Positions 24,543-35,709 of a stretch of 64,000 nt of DNA are shown in pieces. The translations under genes and the position numbers were made by a program. Source of the stretch: Erigeron canadensis (taxonomy: Eukaryota > Streptophyta > Magnoliopsida > Asterales > Asteraceae); the NCBI RefSeq assembly GCF_010389155.1, contig NC_057761.1, positions 50,392,213-50,456,212 on the forward strand, read 5' to 3'. Numbering within the stretch: position 1 is the stretch's first letter; each line of letters starts with the position of its first letter. Below the pieces are notes generated by a model. It saw only the letters and a list, made by a program, of their open reading frames with translations, was not told where the DNA came from and searched no databases.

Positions 24543-27500
24543 CTAATCAGATGAGTCCACTGTTCCCATATAGATGGGAGGAGGTTTAGTTGCATCTATA
24601 TATCTATTGTAGGCTAACTGGCGGTGTCCGTACAAATCTTTCCATTTGCTCACGGGAGGCCTTACACGATCCTGTACCCAATATGCGATCTCCGGGGCCA
24701 TCGGGTAGTCACCTTCCAACTGCACCATGATATAGTGACCGTGACCCTGTACTAATGCTATTGATATGGGCTCTGTCCTAGGCATCTCATCAGGACCATA
24801 GGTAAATGGGAACGAAGTCCAACTGGCGGCAGTAGATAAACAGTTAATTACTATACCCATCCTGTTGGACAACAACATAGTCCCCATAGTCATGTGCATC
24901 CAGTAGGCAGTTGGTCTAAACACCCCTACATAAGACCGCGATAACCCCTCAAAAAAGCTCGCTTCAACCTATCCCCATCTTGTTAGTTCATCGTAGAATT
25001 GTTTGTTATTTTCATACTCGGCCAACATATGTAGTCGGATCCACTCGTAACCTTCGTTTTCATCGTATCTCAATGCAACAGCAAGTGCCCTGAATCCACA
25101 GTTGCCATCACCCCTGACATTAATAATCCCCTTGACGTATGGTCTAAATACATTCGGTATGTCGTCAAGGTAACCCTTTATACCCGTCGTCTGCAGTGGG
25201 CTAGTGTTAGGTGGTGGTACTGGTAGAGCAGCCAATTGCTGCTCAGCTGATATGGGAGATATTGGTGATGGTGCTGGTTCTGCTGGCATCGGAGGTGATG
25301 GTGCTGGTGGCATCGAAGGTTGTGTGGGCGTATTGAAAAAATCAAAGTACGATGATGGTGCAGCTGGCATCGTAGTGCTAGGACCTGCAGTAAAATAAGT
25401 ATCGGCACTGAAGAACTGATCCATTAAGCCTGTTGGTGCTGTTGGTGGCACAGGATAGTACGCGGGTTCGGCTGCGCCGAACAACTGATCTAAGAATGGG
25501 GTTTCGGTTGTAGGCTCATTACTCGGCCCTGCTGTTGAATATTGTGACGATCGGATCAAGTCATCAATATATCCACGGGTGTCCTCCCGTAATTCGGTGT
25601 CAGGCTCCGCGAAACGTGACTGCGTGGGCACATGCTCACTGTGTCTCGCCGGATGAAAGTCTCTGTAGCATGAGCCTGAGTCTGGTGCGGTATCCGGATA
25701 TTTAGGTGTGGTCACGTGCACGGACCTTGACTTTTTCAACTTTGGTGGTGGTGGCATCGGAGGTGATACGTTCAAGTCTGGCATCTGCAATGAATGAATG
25801 AATAATTAAGTTAGATGATAGTATTTAACAAGTAATAATTTGCTAGACTATAATAATATACCTTTTTCTTTGACCCAACAGGTCTACCACGTGTTTTCTT
25901 TTGGACCTCTGGATCCTTGATTTTGGACCGACCCGGATAGATGAGGTCCTTTATTTTGGACATCAAGCTTTTCCTTTGTTTTATGGGTTGTCGTTCCAAG
26001 ACAGCAGTAACCTCGCCACAAAAGGCCTCAACAGGCTCGTCATCATCCGAGTCTTTCTTCACATTTCCAGGCAGGCAGGTGGACTGGGTTATATCGAGCC
26101 TGCACCAAAATGCATCTATCTCATATTCTTGTACACGCCTTCCTGCAGGAATAAAAATATTACATTAAGTATTTTTAAGTAAAATGGACCATTTGTATCT
26201 GAATGAACTGTACTTACGTTCCTGCATGTATGTTAGAAGTCGACAACTACATGGCAAGCCACAACTAGCCCATACCGTACACCCGCACTTTGACACGTCC
26301 CCTTTTACTGTATTTTTCAATCGATCAATTTCGTCAACCATAATTTGCAAGGCTACATGGGAGGCTTTACCGAGCAAATCCTTTAAACAGGGATAGTTGT
26401 GTTTATTTTGATTGTACTGCCTGCAATGTTCCAGTGACCCCTTTATTTCGGTGTATTGCCCGCTGACAACAGAGTTAACACATTCAACGATTCTGTGGAA
26501 CGTAAGCCGCTTTTGATGCATAACTGACTTCAGCAAAGAATGCTCGCTTTCAACCCTGTTGGTAGTGTAGTTACGATAGTTGCGGTGTTGGTCGACCCAA
26601 CATGACACAAATAACTCCTTGTACGAGGCAAGCCACTGTATTTGTAGATACTTATAAAGATCTGCAGGAAAATAAAAAGTGATTTAGCTACATGGTTACA
26701 TCGTAAGCGTTATCATAAAAACAGTATGGGGACGGGATGTATATACTTGGTTTATCTGCCAAGAATACTTTTAGCCGCTGCTCATTCTCTGCGTATTCTT
26801 TAACCGTGATTGAGTTTACGAGTTGATCCCACCGGTGTCTAAACAAACCATAATCTTTTTTTGACCTAAACGATGGGTTGGCATGTAACTCAATATTCCT
26901 CCAAATGTGTATTCTACACAGTATCAGCTTCGTTTCCGGCATCACATCCTTAACCGCTTTCATGAGGGCCAGATCCCGATCAGTGAGTGCCACACGCACG
27001 ACGAGGCCTTCTTCGAGCGTCGACCTCAAGCACTGTAACACCCATGTGTATGTCGCATGTTGCTCATTTTCAATAAGTGCGTGCGCAATGCTGAATGTCT
27101 TGCCAGTTGGAGTGACACCCACAATCTCAACAAGCGGCATGTTGTAAACGTTGGTTTTATACGTGGCGTCTATTTCAATGATCCAAGGAAATGCACGCCA
27201 TATGTCAAGTGATGTAGGATGTACGAAAAAGAGATTGGTCAAACATCCGGTTTTGCTATCCGTCGTGTACTGATACGTGTATTGATGGTCAGATAGTAAT
27301 TGGAGCACGATCTGCAACGGGTAAACAACCAAAGTATAAGGAATTCGTATTTTTTTAAAAAAATAAACATATAGTTATATGATCCACATGCAGGTATGTT
27401 TCTTATTTCACCTGCATTCGAGTTTCCCCTCGTTGTTGGGCGTGCTTTAGCCGGTGTTGCCGCAGGTAGTTAGAAATGTCTTGTGAACGGGTCAAGATAC

Positions 27501-29002
27501 CGGGAAATGCATCCTTCAATTGGTCCCTTATGCTATTTGGCCCTAAACCTAGCAACGCCTTTTCGTCCACAAATTCTTTTTGAACATCGGTTAGTCGTCT
27601 TGCGTACGCAATACCTTCCAAATTACAAGCTGATGGATGGTTATGTCGGTGATCTATAACTTCAACCCACCAACTATGGTCCTTTGTCAGACGGCCTACC
27701 AATTTGAATGGACAGTCAATTTTGGTACTCCCTTTGGGTGCCCCGGTTGACCGCTTATCTTTTTTTCCACCACGGTTGCAAATAAGGACCACCTTTTTAA
27801 CTTCTCCGCCTTTTGTGACATTTGATCTTCGTGTTACTAACACATAACCAAGCTCCTTTGCCGTTCTTTGAGCCCAGTCTACCAAATCTATGTGTGTGTC
27901 AAACACCTGAAATATTTTATACACTTTTTTTTAATACACTTTTTATGCACTTTTTTATAATACATTTTTTTTAATACACTATTTTATATACTTTTTATAA
28001 TCCACTTTCTTATACACTTTTTTATAATACACTTTTTATACACTTTTTTATAATACACTTTTTTGTACACCTTTTTTTTAACAATCTTTTAATAGCTTTT
28101 GTTAATCTACATTTTTACGTACATTTTTTAATATGTTTTTATAAACAATTTTTATCCGTAGTTTTAATAATTAGTTTTCTTACATACTTTTATAGCAATA
28201 TTTTATACACTTTTTCTTAATACACTTTTTATGCACTTTTTTATAATACATTTTTTTTTAATACACTATTTTATATACTTTTTTATAATCCACTTTCTTA
28301 TACACTTTTTTATAATACACTTTTTATACACTTTTTATAATACACTTTTTTGTACACCTTTTTTTTAACAATCTTTTAATAGCTTTTGTTAATCTACATT
28401 TTTACGTACATTTTTTAATATGTTTTTATAAACAATTTTTTATCCGTAGTTTTAATAATTAGTTTTCTTACATACTTTTATAGCAATATTTTATACACTT
28501 TTTCTTAATACACTTTTTATGCACTTTTTTATAATACATTTTTTTTAATACACTATTTTATATACTTTTTATAATCCACTTTCTTATACACTTTTTTATA
28601 ATACACTTTTTATACACTTTTTTATAATACACTTTTTTGTACACTTTTTTTTAACAATCTTTTAATAGCTTTTGTTAATCTACATTTTTACGTACATTTT
28701 TTAATATGTTTTTATAAACAATTTTTATCCGTAGTTTTAATAATTAGTTTTCTTACATACTTTTATAGCAACAAATCTAATGAATAATAACAAAATACAA
28801 TTACTCACAAAATAACAACACAAAAAATGAAAAGGTTGGATTATATACATACCTCCTTGGTATAAAAAACATCGTGATCGTAATCAAATTCATCACGGAC
28901 ATCTGGGGATTCAAATTCGTCATCGGGCTCTTCGTACACAAACTCTTCATTTACATCTTCCGGCGCATTTGGATTTAAAAAAATTTCCTCCAAGCAATCC
29001 AT
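24543..29002 (-). pseudogene. MULE transposase fused to an OTU-type cysteine protease, six exons, in-frame stop
   Basis: Exons are 29002-28853, 27906-27412, 27311-26747, 26661-26218, 26142-25862 and 25784-24543. All introns are GT-AG and every phase fits. Exon 1 is an acidic lead. Exon 2 is a FAR1-type DNA-binding region (LVTRRSN, CNRGG, DCPFKL, DHRHNHPSA). Exons 3-4 hold the DDE domain: D263 in EIDATYKT, D326 in ALTDRDLA and E441 in NRVESEHS. A SWIM-like zinc motif follows (CGCTVWASCGLPCSC, residues about 529-543, with Cys in place of the usual last His). Exon 5 ends in an AT-hook-like KTRGRPVGSKKK. Exon 6 has a long Pro/Ser linker and then the OTU core GDGNCGFRA, catalytic Cys at about residue 874. 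A TAG at 24971-24969 stops the frame after residue 916; the same frame then stays open to 24543 and holds a His-containing segment (GHGHYIMVQL) that may supply the catalytic His. The stop removes that part. Transposase-OTU fusions are known in plants. Confidence 0.8.
27915..28770. repeat. Three tandem copies of ~287 bases in the first transposase intron
   Basis: Equivalent points TTAATACACTTTTTATGCAC occur at 27931, 28217 and 28505, giving periods of 286 and 288. Each unit contains several CACTTTTTTATAATA-type words and a TTACGTACATTTTTTAATATG block. The array fills the 946-base intron between transposase exons 1 and 2. It has no coding potential. Confidence 0.9.
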
Positions 29003-29022
29003 CTAAAATAATAAAAACACTT

Positions 29023-29310
29023 AACAGTAATAAATGAAAACGAATAAATCAAAATGAATGAATATAAAACCAATCGAATATCAAAACGATTGAATATCAA
29101 AATGGAAATGTTGCTCCAAGAATGAATATGAAACGAGATGTTATAAAGGATGAATCGTCACGGGGAAACAGTAATAAATGAAAACGAATAAATCAAAATG
29201 AATGAATATAAAACCAATCGAATATCAAAACGATTGAATATCAAAATGGAAATGTTGCTCCAAGAATGAATATGAAACGAGATGTTATAAAGGATGAATC
29301 GTCACGGGAA
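29023..29310. repeat. Two tandem copies of 144 bases upstream of the transposase gene
   Basis: The block starting AACAGTAATAAATGAAAACG begins at 29023 and again at 29167; the copies are nearly identical. It lies just upstream (minus strand) of the transposase start codon at 29002, in the position of its leader or promoter. Confidence 0.9.
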
Positions 29311-29314
29311 ACAG

Positions 29315-29511
29315 CAACATTACTGTACGATTCGTACCCACCCACCCTTTTGGAGCGACTGTCGCTCCTAAAGGGTGGGTGGCTACGAATCGTACAGTAA
29401 TGTTGTCGTATGCTGTCGCCCGTTGTCGTATCCTACTACCCCTTTAGGAGCGACTGTCGCTCCAAAAGGGGTGGTCGGGTTACATGAGGGGTGGTCGGCC
29501 TACACGTCCCC
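29315..29511 (-). repeat. Right end of the MULE with a 91-base hairpin
   Basis: 29315-29405 is an almost perfect inverted repeat centred on 29360. Its arms run from AACATTACTGTACGATTCG inward to the TTTTGGAGCGAC palindrome. A second palindrome lies at 29442-29468, followed by GGGGTGGTCGGGTTAC, the mirror of the left end. The outermost 21 bases pair with the left terminus at about half of positions, best in the inner CCGACCAC. Confidence 0.85.
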
Positions 29512-29519
29512 TTTATTTA

Positions 29520-30487
29520 TTTTTTAATATGCAAGTATGTTCGACATACATTACAAGAACATAGTCCTTGCTAAATGTCTGGTTAAATTAGAAAATCAAC
29601 TGGACCCATTATTTTTGTCTTTTAGCGAGATTTAGAGAGGAAATGGTGTCCTTGCTATACAATTTTCTTGCTAAATTTCATTATTCTTGTAGTGCAACAA
29701 AATTATTGTTAATAATAGGAAAGCTTTCAATAGTGGCAACAACACATTCGACTTTAGGAAAACGATTGTGGTTACTTTTGGTTACTTTGTATGTGTAGTT
29801 TTGACTATATGGGTCGCTAATTCATGGCATACACGTATTTCATTTCGAATGAATCTATTCTGAGCATCTTCCTTGATACTTTGGTAGTCAAGCGTTGTAT
29901 GGATGGGATTTCCCAATGATACACCTATTCTCCTAGTTAAGTTGTGCCAATTGTCCAAAAATAGCCGTTCATAAAATTTAAAAAAATAAATAAAAAATTG
30001 TCCAAAAATCTTTTTTTGAAAGGCAGTAGTATATATTAACAATAAACAAAGTGCTAGCAAGATGCTAGAAAGATGCAAAGGTGCAGACTATACATATAAG
30101 ATAGGAGCTAGCTACACTTACAATCCTTACACCTGACCATAACCACCATTTGACCTGATCTAAAACACCATAAATGACCGGATCTTAACTGCGAGGGAAC
30201 TAAAATGGATGGAAAAAAACCTGAGGTAACCCAGGAAAAAATCCCCGAGACTAGGGGCCGAGCCACCGATTTTTACCCTAGCTCGTTTTTGGTAATTCCC
30301 CATACAGACCCGGTCGACCATGATACCCCAATGAAAACTATGATCCAAAAATTATACACCAGCAATAAAACAAGCAGACCAGAAGATGAGCTGAGAAACA
30401 TTACACGCCAAGAACGATATACAAACACCATTGAGCTACAAGAATATATAGATCAGGAGATGCACAAGGTCAATGAGTGCACCACAT
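29520..30487. other. Gene-free stretch between the MULE and the LINE
   Basis: No gene is supported. Open frames of 97-98 codons (30205-30498 plus strand and 29782-30078 minus strand) show no domain that I recognise. The minus-strand LINE ends at about 30488, so part of this may be its 3' untranslated region. Confidence 0.45.
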
Positions 30488-31881
30488 TTATAACTTGAAA
30501 TCGCACCAGTCTTCCCATGTTAAGTCTTGAGGCTTAGCTCGATTTTTAATCCACAAAAAACTCTGGCTTTTAACCTCTTCATTTAGCCGCTGACTTGATG
30601 GATTAATATCCTTAAAGCATGTCTCGTTCCTTGCTATCCACAGGCACCAACAAGCCGTAAGAATAATCGCATGAATGATTTGGAATTTACCATTATTTTC
30701 CTTATCGAAAAGAGTCAGGAGGTCACGGACTGAAAAAGCAAATATGGGAGGAATTTTGCACCATGAGCTAATAAAACACCACAACATGTTAGCAAATTCA
30801 CAAGATATTAAAAGATGCTCGGTGGACTCTTGAAACTGGTTACATAAAGAACAAAGGGTAGAGGTAACCTGAATGTTTCGTTTTACCAACCCAATTTTTG
30901 TAGGAATTCGATCCATCTCTGCCCTCCAGGCAAATAAGTGGACTTTACCAGGAACCCATTTACTCCATTTGAAATGAAATTCTTTTGCCTATATCGTGGA
31001 ATTTTAAGGATATTTCTTGCAGAGGCAACACTAAAAATTCCAGAACTGTTTCCCTTCCAGACCCAACGACCATTCTCTTTTGTCATGATATCAGAAATAT
31101 CTAAGTTGTAATCTAAAAAAATCTTTCGGTACCTTACTAATATTCAATCATGTACTCGAGAGTCCCTTTTTGGAGGGGATCAGTGAGGTATTGGTTTTAC
31201 TCTTGTGAATTGCTTTGATGGCTTGACTCCAGATGACATTAGTTTCTTGATGAAAATGCCACCACCATTTTAAGAGCAAACTAATATTAAGATGCTTAAG
31301 TGAGCCAAGTCCTAATCCACCTTCATCCTTAGGTGCTGTAACTTTTGACCAGCACACCCAACTAATTTTGGATGAGCTTTCTGAGCTTCCCCATAAGAAC
31401 CGTCTTCTGATCTTCTCAAGTTCTTCAATGACTTTTGAAAAGGCTTTAAACAATGAGAAGTAATAAACAGGTAGACTATCGAGAACATATTTTATGAGAA
31501 CAACTCTCCCAGCTAGAGAAAGTCGATTTGCTTTCCAAGATGACAAACGATACTTAAAAGTATCAATAACTTCAGACCAATTATTGCATCTGTTCATGTC
31601 CGCGCCCATTTTAAGTCCAAGGTATTCAAAGGGAAGTTGGCCCACTCTACACCCAATCTGATTAGCAATGGTGCTAACAGTATTATGGTCTACATTAAGA
31701 CTGAAAAATCTGATTAGCAATGGTGCTAACAGTATTATGGTCTACATTAAGACCGAAAATGTTGCTTTTGGTGGTATTCATTTCAAGACCCGACACTAGA
31801 GAGAAGCACCTCATTATCCTAGTGATGTTTAAAGCATTCAAGGAAGACCACTCTCCTAAAACAATAAGATCATCTGTAAAA

Positions 31882-32744
31882 GGAAGTGATCCCTACACAA
31901 CTTATTTTTGTCATACACAACAAATATATGCATTATACGATTGTAATGTACAACTGTATAATGCACACAATATTGTATATGGGAAGTGATCCATACACAA
32001 CTTATTTTTACCATACACAACAAATATATGCATTATACGGTTGTACTGTACAACTGTATAATGCACACAGTATTGTATATGGCTAAAAATTGTTGTGTAG
32101 GGATCATTTCCAGACCCGGTCTTGGGCAAGTGCGAAAGGCTCAATTGAGCAGGGCACCAAAAAGTAAGGGGCACCAAATTTTGTATACAATACGTCACTT
32201 AGTCACTCTATATATTGATATATTAAATTAATTTTGCTGCTAAAGATATATCTATAGGCAAAAGATGTTATTGTTATCTTATATATTAAAGTCCACTAGT
32301 CCATCAATATCTTAGTCCATCAATATCTTATGAATTATATTATTGTTTTATTATTATACCATACATAATAATCCCATCCTATATTTTTTGACGTTAATAT
32401 ATGCAGATAGTCGCAAAGAGTAAATACGCAAACTGGAAGTGTTCATTGTTCAAACATATATATTGATTTATATACTTTGATTAATTTTTTTATGTGAGAC
32501 TTAAACAACTTATGGTATTAGTTATCAAAACTTAAATTTGATGCATTTAAAAATAATTTAGAAAACTTTGCTATAGTTACTTTATATTTTCGAACGACAT
32601 TATTGTTATGGTTGTTTTGATACCTTTTTATATATACTTACTATACTTCAGTCGTTAATGACAAATTTTAACGTTTAATGGGCATCATTAATATATTATC
32701 GAGCTGGACACCCAAAATTCATGGCACGGGCCTGATCATTTCCC
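31882..32744. mobile_element. MITE with two 100-base tandem units, itself split by a hAT element
   Basis: The left terminus GGAAGTGATCCCTACACAAC (31882-31901) pairs with the right terminus GTTGTGTAGGGATCATTTCC, which starts at 32092. The last two bases of that right end lie beyond a hAT insertion, at 32743-32744. The interior is a unit of exactly 100 bases repeated from 31882 and 31982. Each unit contains a near-perfect palindrome centred on GTACTGTAC or GTAATGTAC (GCATTATAC...GTATAATGC). The element lies inside the LINE reverse transcriptase. It has no coding capacity. Confidence 0.8.
32111..32734. mobile_element. Non-autonomous hAT element, 624 bases, 8 bp duplication
   Basis: Direct repeats ATCATTTC at 32103-32110 and 32735-32742 bound the insertion. 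The termini are CAGACCCGGTCTTGGGCA on the left and GGCACGGGCCTG on the right, an imperfect inverted pair with CAG...CTG ends. It landed two bases inside the right terminus of the MITE at 31882. It has no transposase frame. Confidence 0.85.
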
Positions 32745-33400
32745 ACATGAAATGAGTGATGATGGGGCCCTCATTTGGAAGTCGGATACCCCTTAAAATT
32801 CCCAAAGAAGCAGCTTTAGAAAAGACTTGTTTCAATACCACTTTTAAGTCCCAGTCTTACCTTGGTCGCAACAACTTCCGCTTTGCCCCACATAGCACGA
32901 CTTTGTTTTTGGCACCATTAATTTCGCCCAAACACACTAGATTATAGAGTTCGTAAAATGTGCAGTGCTTATAGTGATAGATACGGTCTCGATCCCTTAG
33001 TTTATCCAATGTCATACTCATACATAATGCATCTGGTAAGATCATTCACCTAAGAAATAGGAATTATGATATGTCTAGTTAATTTCATACATAACTGATT
33101 ATTTAACTAGCTAGCTTAAGATTGTTCACCGATCGAGAAAAGAAGATCGAGATATGACTAGCAACGCATATTTTAAGTTGTCAACCAATTAAAGCCAGTT
33201 CCAACAATAATAATTTGATCTAGACTAAATACGTACTATTGTATATGAGCTAGTCAAGTAACTAGCTAGTTGAAGTATAAGCAAATGTCAAAACACGTAC
33301 GTTTGATCGAGTTAACGCGTAAATTAATTATTGTTTAAATATGGCTGCATGTAGCACAAGTAAAAAAAAATCATTTCTTACATATGCTTGCAGTCACGTC

Positions 33401-34180
33401 CAGTGACAAATCCAGAGATTTGTAATTCAGAGATTTGTGTGAGGGTGGGGCAAACAAAAAAAATTACTAGAACATCAAGAGAGCTATAACAACTGCGAAA
33501 TAAGGTCCAAATAACTGCAATAACAACAATAATAACAGCCGCTAAAGGACAAAATAACAACACGAAACCAAAACAGCTGCGAAAAAGCTCCCAAACAATT
33601 GCAAAACAAGATAATAAATAGCTCTTAGACAACACTAATATGAATGCAAAACAAAAGGAAAAATGAAAAGCAAGAAACCTGACAAAAAACCTGCATAAAC
33701 AAATAAACATGCATATTGATAGTTTTCCATGTTTCCTAAAAAAAAAAGTATAACTAATCCACAATTTATTAATAATTCACAAATTACACATTACATTACT
33801 ATTTATGTGTAACTCTTAATAACAAACTTCATAGCAAATTGTCATATCATCCAACAATTTAAATAGTTATGCCATTATAAAAAAAATAATAACAAATTAA
33901 TTGTTTCATAATTTAATTACCTTTCTATTGAATGTTCGTAATAGTGAAGAAGTGGATTGAGAAATTGCCTTATAGCATGTGAATTGAAAAGAAGTGTTAA
34001 TTGGATTGATTTAAAAAATAAAAACAAATAAATGGAAAATGAAAAAAAAAACAAAAAAAACTCCAGTTTACTTATTTTTTTAGTTGTGGTTTAATAGTAA
34101 AATTAACAAAAATAGTTGGGCTCTTTTCTATTTGAGAGTGGGCCTGTGACCCCCCTAATAAAACTTTGAATCCGCCACTG
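33401..34180. mobile_element. Non-autonomous hAT element, 780 bases, 8 bp duplication
   Basis: GTCACGTC is repeated exactly at 33393-33400 and 34181-34188. The inverted termini are CAGTGACAAATCCAG on the left and GAATCCGCCACTG on the right. The interior is AT-rich. A 128-codon minus-strand open frame (33378-33764) runs over the left flank and is hydrophobic low-complexity sequence, not a transposase. The right terminus closely resembles that of the element at 11070-11707. Confidence 0.9.
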
Positions 34181-34380
34181 GTCACGTCAACAACTTTTAT
34201 ATATTGACAAAGAGAATCAATAATTCATAACCATTAATCAGAAATCTGAATATAGACATTTTACCTGCAGGAATAAATCAATGAATGACAAAATTTACTT
34301 GTATATTTGCTTAAATACAAATTCTGAAATTCCTAGTACCACTGTACTACAATACAATTGCTTTGTTAAAAACAACTTAA

Positions 34381-35709
34381 TGCAGTAACATGATCTTCTA
34401 TTTTTATGGTTTATTATATAATTTTTTATTTTTATAAATTATCTTTTTATTTATTATGATAAATATGAATTGATTTGTTTCTTATTTTAGAGGTGAATTA
34501 TTATCTGAGCTTATAAGAATATTGACATTTTGTCAAGAAAACCTTTATGGTTTTGGCCTTTGATTTAATCTATTAGCATTGAGCCATTTGATTGCGTGTG
34601 AAACTGCATCAGTTGGTATCTGAGCCAGGTTAATACAAATGGCTTTGCGTGATGAGAACCACTTTTTTACTCGCCGAATCGCTGAACAAGGCAGCGATAA
34701 AATCGTGTTCTATTCACAAGATCGCAAGATCCACGAAACTGACCCAAAAGATGTCATCTGGGATGATATCATTGGGAAAGAGGAGCATCCTGAAGACGGA
34801 GATGGTTACAAGTTTCAAGAAACCGACTCAAAGGCTTTCATCCGGGATGAGAACTTCGAGAAGGAGGAGTATCTTGGGAATTGTAACACCCTCTATCAAT
34901 CACCTCCCGTGTTTGATGAGTACGAAGATGAAGAATAGTATTTTTGGTTAGATGGTGGTGTTGGTGAACTTGCTGCCAAGTTATTTTATGGGTGCTTAAA
35001 AAACGATAATGTTAACGTAGAAGTAAAGAAATTAGATCTATATGAAGATCAAGAGAAAATCCCATCCAACAATTTTGGGTCACGATCAATAATCATGAGG
35101 GTTTCCCCGGCTCAAAGTTTTCTACTTCAACATTATCTGCAATCATCTAGTGATAAATTATCTATCTTCAAAAACAATAATTTATGTGTGAATGCATTCA
35201 AGGTAATGAAGACAACCAAATATAGTAGAATTCTGAAGAGGTCAATCCATTTGTTTAATGGTGAAAAACTGAAAAATTGAAAATAGATTTCAATTTCAAA
35301 AAAAGAATACAGATAATGGAGGATTAAATATGACATTTGAATCCTTAATTTTTTAGTACGCCAAATACCAATCTTGCAAAGTGGAGCCTAGCTTGACTAC
35401 ATGTTGGTTCCATTTGATCCCGATGGTTTTAACGGGAATACAAAACTCGAGGATGAGTTTTTTCCGAAGAGGGAGAGAATAATGCAGTAGCGTGATCTTC
35501 TATTTTTATGGTTTATTAAATAATCTTTATTCTTATAAGTTATCTTTTTATTTATTATGATAAATATGAATTGATTTGTTTCCTATATTAGAGGTGAATT
35601 ATTATTTGAGTTTATAAAAATATTAACATTTTGTCAAAAAAATTTTTATGGTTTTCGTCTTTGATTTAATCTATTAGCATTGGACCATTTGATTGCGTAT
35701 GAAACTGCA
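34381..35709 (+). mobile_element. TRIM-like LTR retrotransposon, 1.3 kb
   Basis: Two LTRs of about 228 bases lie at 34381-34608 and 35483-35709. Both start TGCAGT and end ACTGCA, a 6-base terminal inverted repeat. After the 5' LTR comes TTGGTATCTGAGCC (34613-34626), a Met-tRNA-type primer site with one difference from the usual form. A purine tract GAAGAGGGAGAGAA precedes the 3' LTR. The LTRs differ by more than 20 bases, so the element is old. I did not find a target-site duplication. The interior has no reverse transcriptase; it carries only a short acidic frame. Confidence 0.8.
34639..34938 (+). CDS. Acidic 99-codon frame inside the TRIM-like element
   Basis: The frame starts 13 bases after the primer-binding site and codes a 99-residue acidic protein with two loosely repeated segments: ETDPKDVIWDDIIGKEE and ETDSKAFIRDENFEKEE. 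It ends in PPVFDEYEDEE, after which the same frame stays open for another stretch beyond the stop. I see no Gag zinc knuckle, protease or polymerase motif. It is probably a remnant of the spacer or C-terminal Gag region of a longer parent element. Whether it is translated is unknown. Confidence 0.35.
   Translation: MALRDENHFFTRRIAEQGSDKIVFYSQDRKIHETDPKDVIWDDIIGKEEHPEDGDGYKFQETDSKAFIRDENFEKEEYLGNCNTLYQSPPVFDEYEDEE

Larger units (their letters stand above)
21125..29511. mobile_element. Mutator-like DNA transposon (MULE), 8.4 kb
   Basis: The element is bounded by TTTATTTA at 21117-21124 and 29512-29519, an 8 bp match that could be part of a 9 bp Mutator duplication. The match is low-complexity, so caution is due. 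Inside, both ends carry GTAACCCGACCACCCC (inverted on the right) and then palindromes built on TTTAGGAGCGAC. The interior codes two convergent units: a plus-strand 'Transposase_24'-like gene (22673-24240) and a minus-strand transposase fused to an OTU protease region (29002-24543). Each unit has its own tandem repeats on its 5' side or in its first intron. Two coding units, a plausible duplication and good ends suggest a formerly autonomous element; an in-frame TAG in the transposase-OTU gene argues that this copy is now impaired. Confidence 0.85.
30488..32900 (-). pseudogene. Decayed LINE (non-LTR retrotransposon) reverse transcriptase, interrupted
   Basis: Reading on the minus strand from about 32,870, the frame gives KQVFSKAASLGILRGI and LPNEGPIITHF. 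Then comes an 850-base interruption, and reading resumes at about 31,880 with FTDDLIVLGEW, the catalytic-box region (normally Y/F-A-D-D). It continues through RCFSLVSGLEMNTTKSNIFG, PFEYLGLKMG, SSWKANRLSLAGRVVLIK and RRFLWG to the zinc-binding region at the C terminus (CSLCNQFQESTEHLLISC, 30916-30488). Frames change several times and a stretch of about 50 bases is duplicated in tandem near 31665-31760, so no protein can be made. The 5' half (endonuclease) is absent. This is the usual 3' remnant left by plant LINEs. Confidence 0.85.

Noticed and set aside
27915..28770. CRISPR-like array
   Set aside because: Repeats are about 287 bases and contiguous with no unique spacers, and lie in an intron of a plant transposon gene.
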